NCBI GenBank assembly: GCA_035604685.1
Contig: DATNIB010000052.1
Location: forward strand, 1 to 8,022
Source: DATNIB01 sp035604685
Lineage (GTDB): Bacteria; Actinomycetota; Acidimicrobiia; Acidimicrobiales; RAAP-2
Direction of reading: 5' to 3'
DNA: 8,022 bases
Both the position numbers and the translations under genes were made by a program. The notes under the pieces are model-generated. The model ran no database searches. It saw only the letters and a list, made by a program, of their open reading frames with translations, and was not told the DNA's origin. Below are positions 7,805 through 8,022 of the stretch, one piece after another; the stretch's first letter is position 1; every line of letters starts with the position of its first letter.

Positions 7805-8022
7805 TCAGCAGCCGCCGGCCGGGCCCGCGGTGCCGGCGCCGAGGCTGGGCTGGTCGACCGTGCCCACGTTCGCCGGCCTCGGATTGGGCCCGAGGTGCAC
7901 GACGTACCAGGTGCCGCGCCACGAGATCAGCGAGTCGACGGCGAAGGAGTGCACGACCCCGCCCACCTGGTAGACGAGGCGGACGCCGGGCAGGTGCCAG
8001 TAGCCGATGAGGTTCTCGCAGG
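7805..8022 (-). CDS. Uncharacterised protein, C-terminal 71 residues (starts beyond right edge)
   Basis: The minus strand is open from the right edge to TGA at 7807-7805. The peptide is compact and rich in aromatic and beta-branched residues: CENLIGYWHLPGVRLVYQVG, then a SFAVDSLISW stretch and RGTWYVVHLGPNPRP. It ends in a Gly/Ala/Pro-rich tail with a terminal GGC. The alternating hydrophobic pattern suggests beta strands, as in small exported actinobacterial proteins, but I do not recognise a named family with confidence. It converges on the CapA-like gene with a 31-nt gap that holds only a weak hairpin. Codon use (C or G at third positions) matches its neighbours, which supports it being a real gene. 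Confidence 0.65.
   Translation of the reverse strand, partial: CENLIGYWHLPGVRLVYQVGGVVHSFAVDSLISWRGTWYVVHLGPNPRPANVGTVDQPSLGAGTAGPAGGC

Overview
The window is GC-rich, densely coded DNA of actinobacterial character. The signs are third-position GC bias, GTG starts, Thr/Pro linkers in exported proteins, SHOCT and DinB-family proteins, and -10 boxes of the TANNNT type placed directly before start codons. An acidimicrobial or related high-GC actinomycete is a reasonable guess, but nothing here fixes the lineage. I see no mobile elements, CRISPR arrays, tRNA or rRNA genes.

Layout, left to right. (1) Positions 1-182, minus strand: the N-terminal part of a GNAT-type acetyltransferase, running off the left edge. 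(2) 183-414: a divergent regulatory gap with two perfect palindromes (218-235 and 265-284). (3) 415-2136: an APC-family amino-acid/polyamine permease, followed by a strong hairpin (2158-2191). (4) 2244-2780: a DinB-fold putative metalloprotein, followed by a second hairpin (2801-2822). (5) 2883-4912: two genes overlapping by one base that encode the catalytic and B12-binding subunits of an adenosylcobalamin-dependent acyl-CoA mutase. The substrate-pocket residues (Phe65, Gln183) match isobutyryl-CoA mutase rather than methylmalonyl-CoA mutase. (6) 4995-5372: a small one-pass membrane protein with a SHOCT domain. (7) 5472-7773: a two-gene unit for anchored extracytoplasmic proteins, a phosphodiester-glycosidase (NAGPA)-like protein and a CapA-type metallophosphatase-like protein, each with a Thr-rich linker after its membrane segment. 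(8) 7805-8022, minus strand: the C-terminal end of an unidentified protein, convergent with capA.

Functionally the window looks like a set of short independent transcription units rather than one pathway. The mutase pair would interconvert isobutyryl-CoA and n-butyryl-CoA, linking valine-derived and straight-chain C4 acyl-CoAs. The NAGPA-like/CapA-like pair would act outside the membrane on envelope phosphodiester or polymer substrates; this is inferred from domains and adjacency. Two units (mutase and NAGPA/CapA) have a TANNNT box ending exactly 6 nt before the ATG, which predicts leaderless mRNAs.

The points most worth a second look are the ICM-type signature in a mutase that would usually be labelled methylmalonyl-CoA mutase, the altered active-site motif of the NAGPA-like protein, the paired envelope enzymes, and the two large palindromes before the permease. 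I do not see a clearly new multi-gene system; the envelope pair is the nearest candidate.
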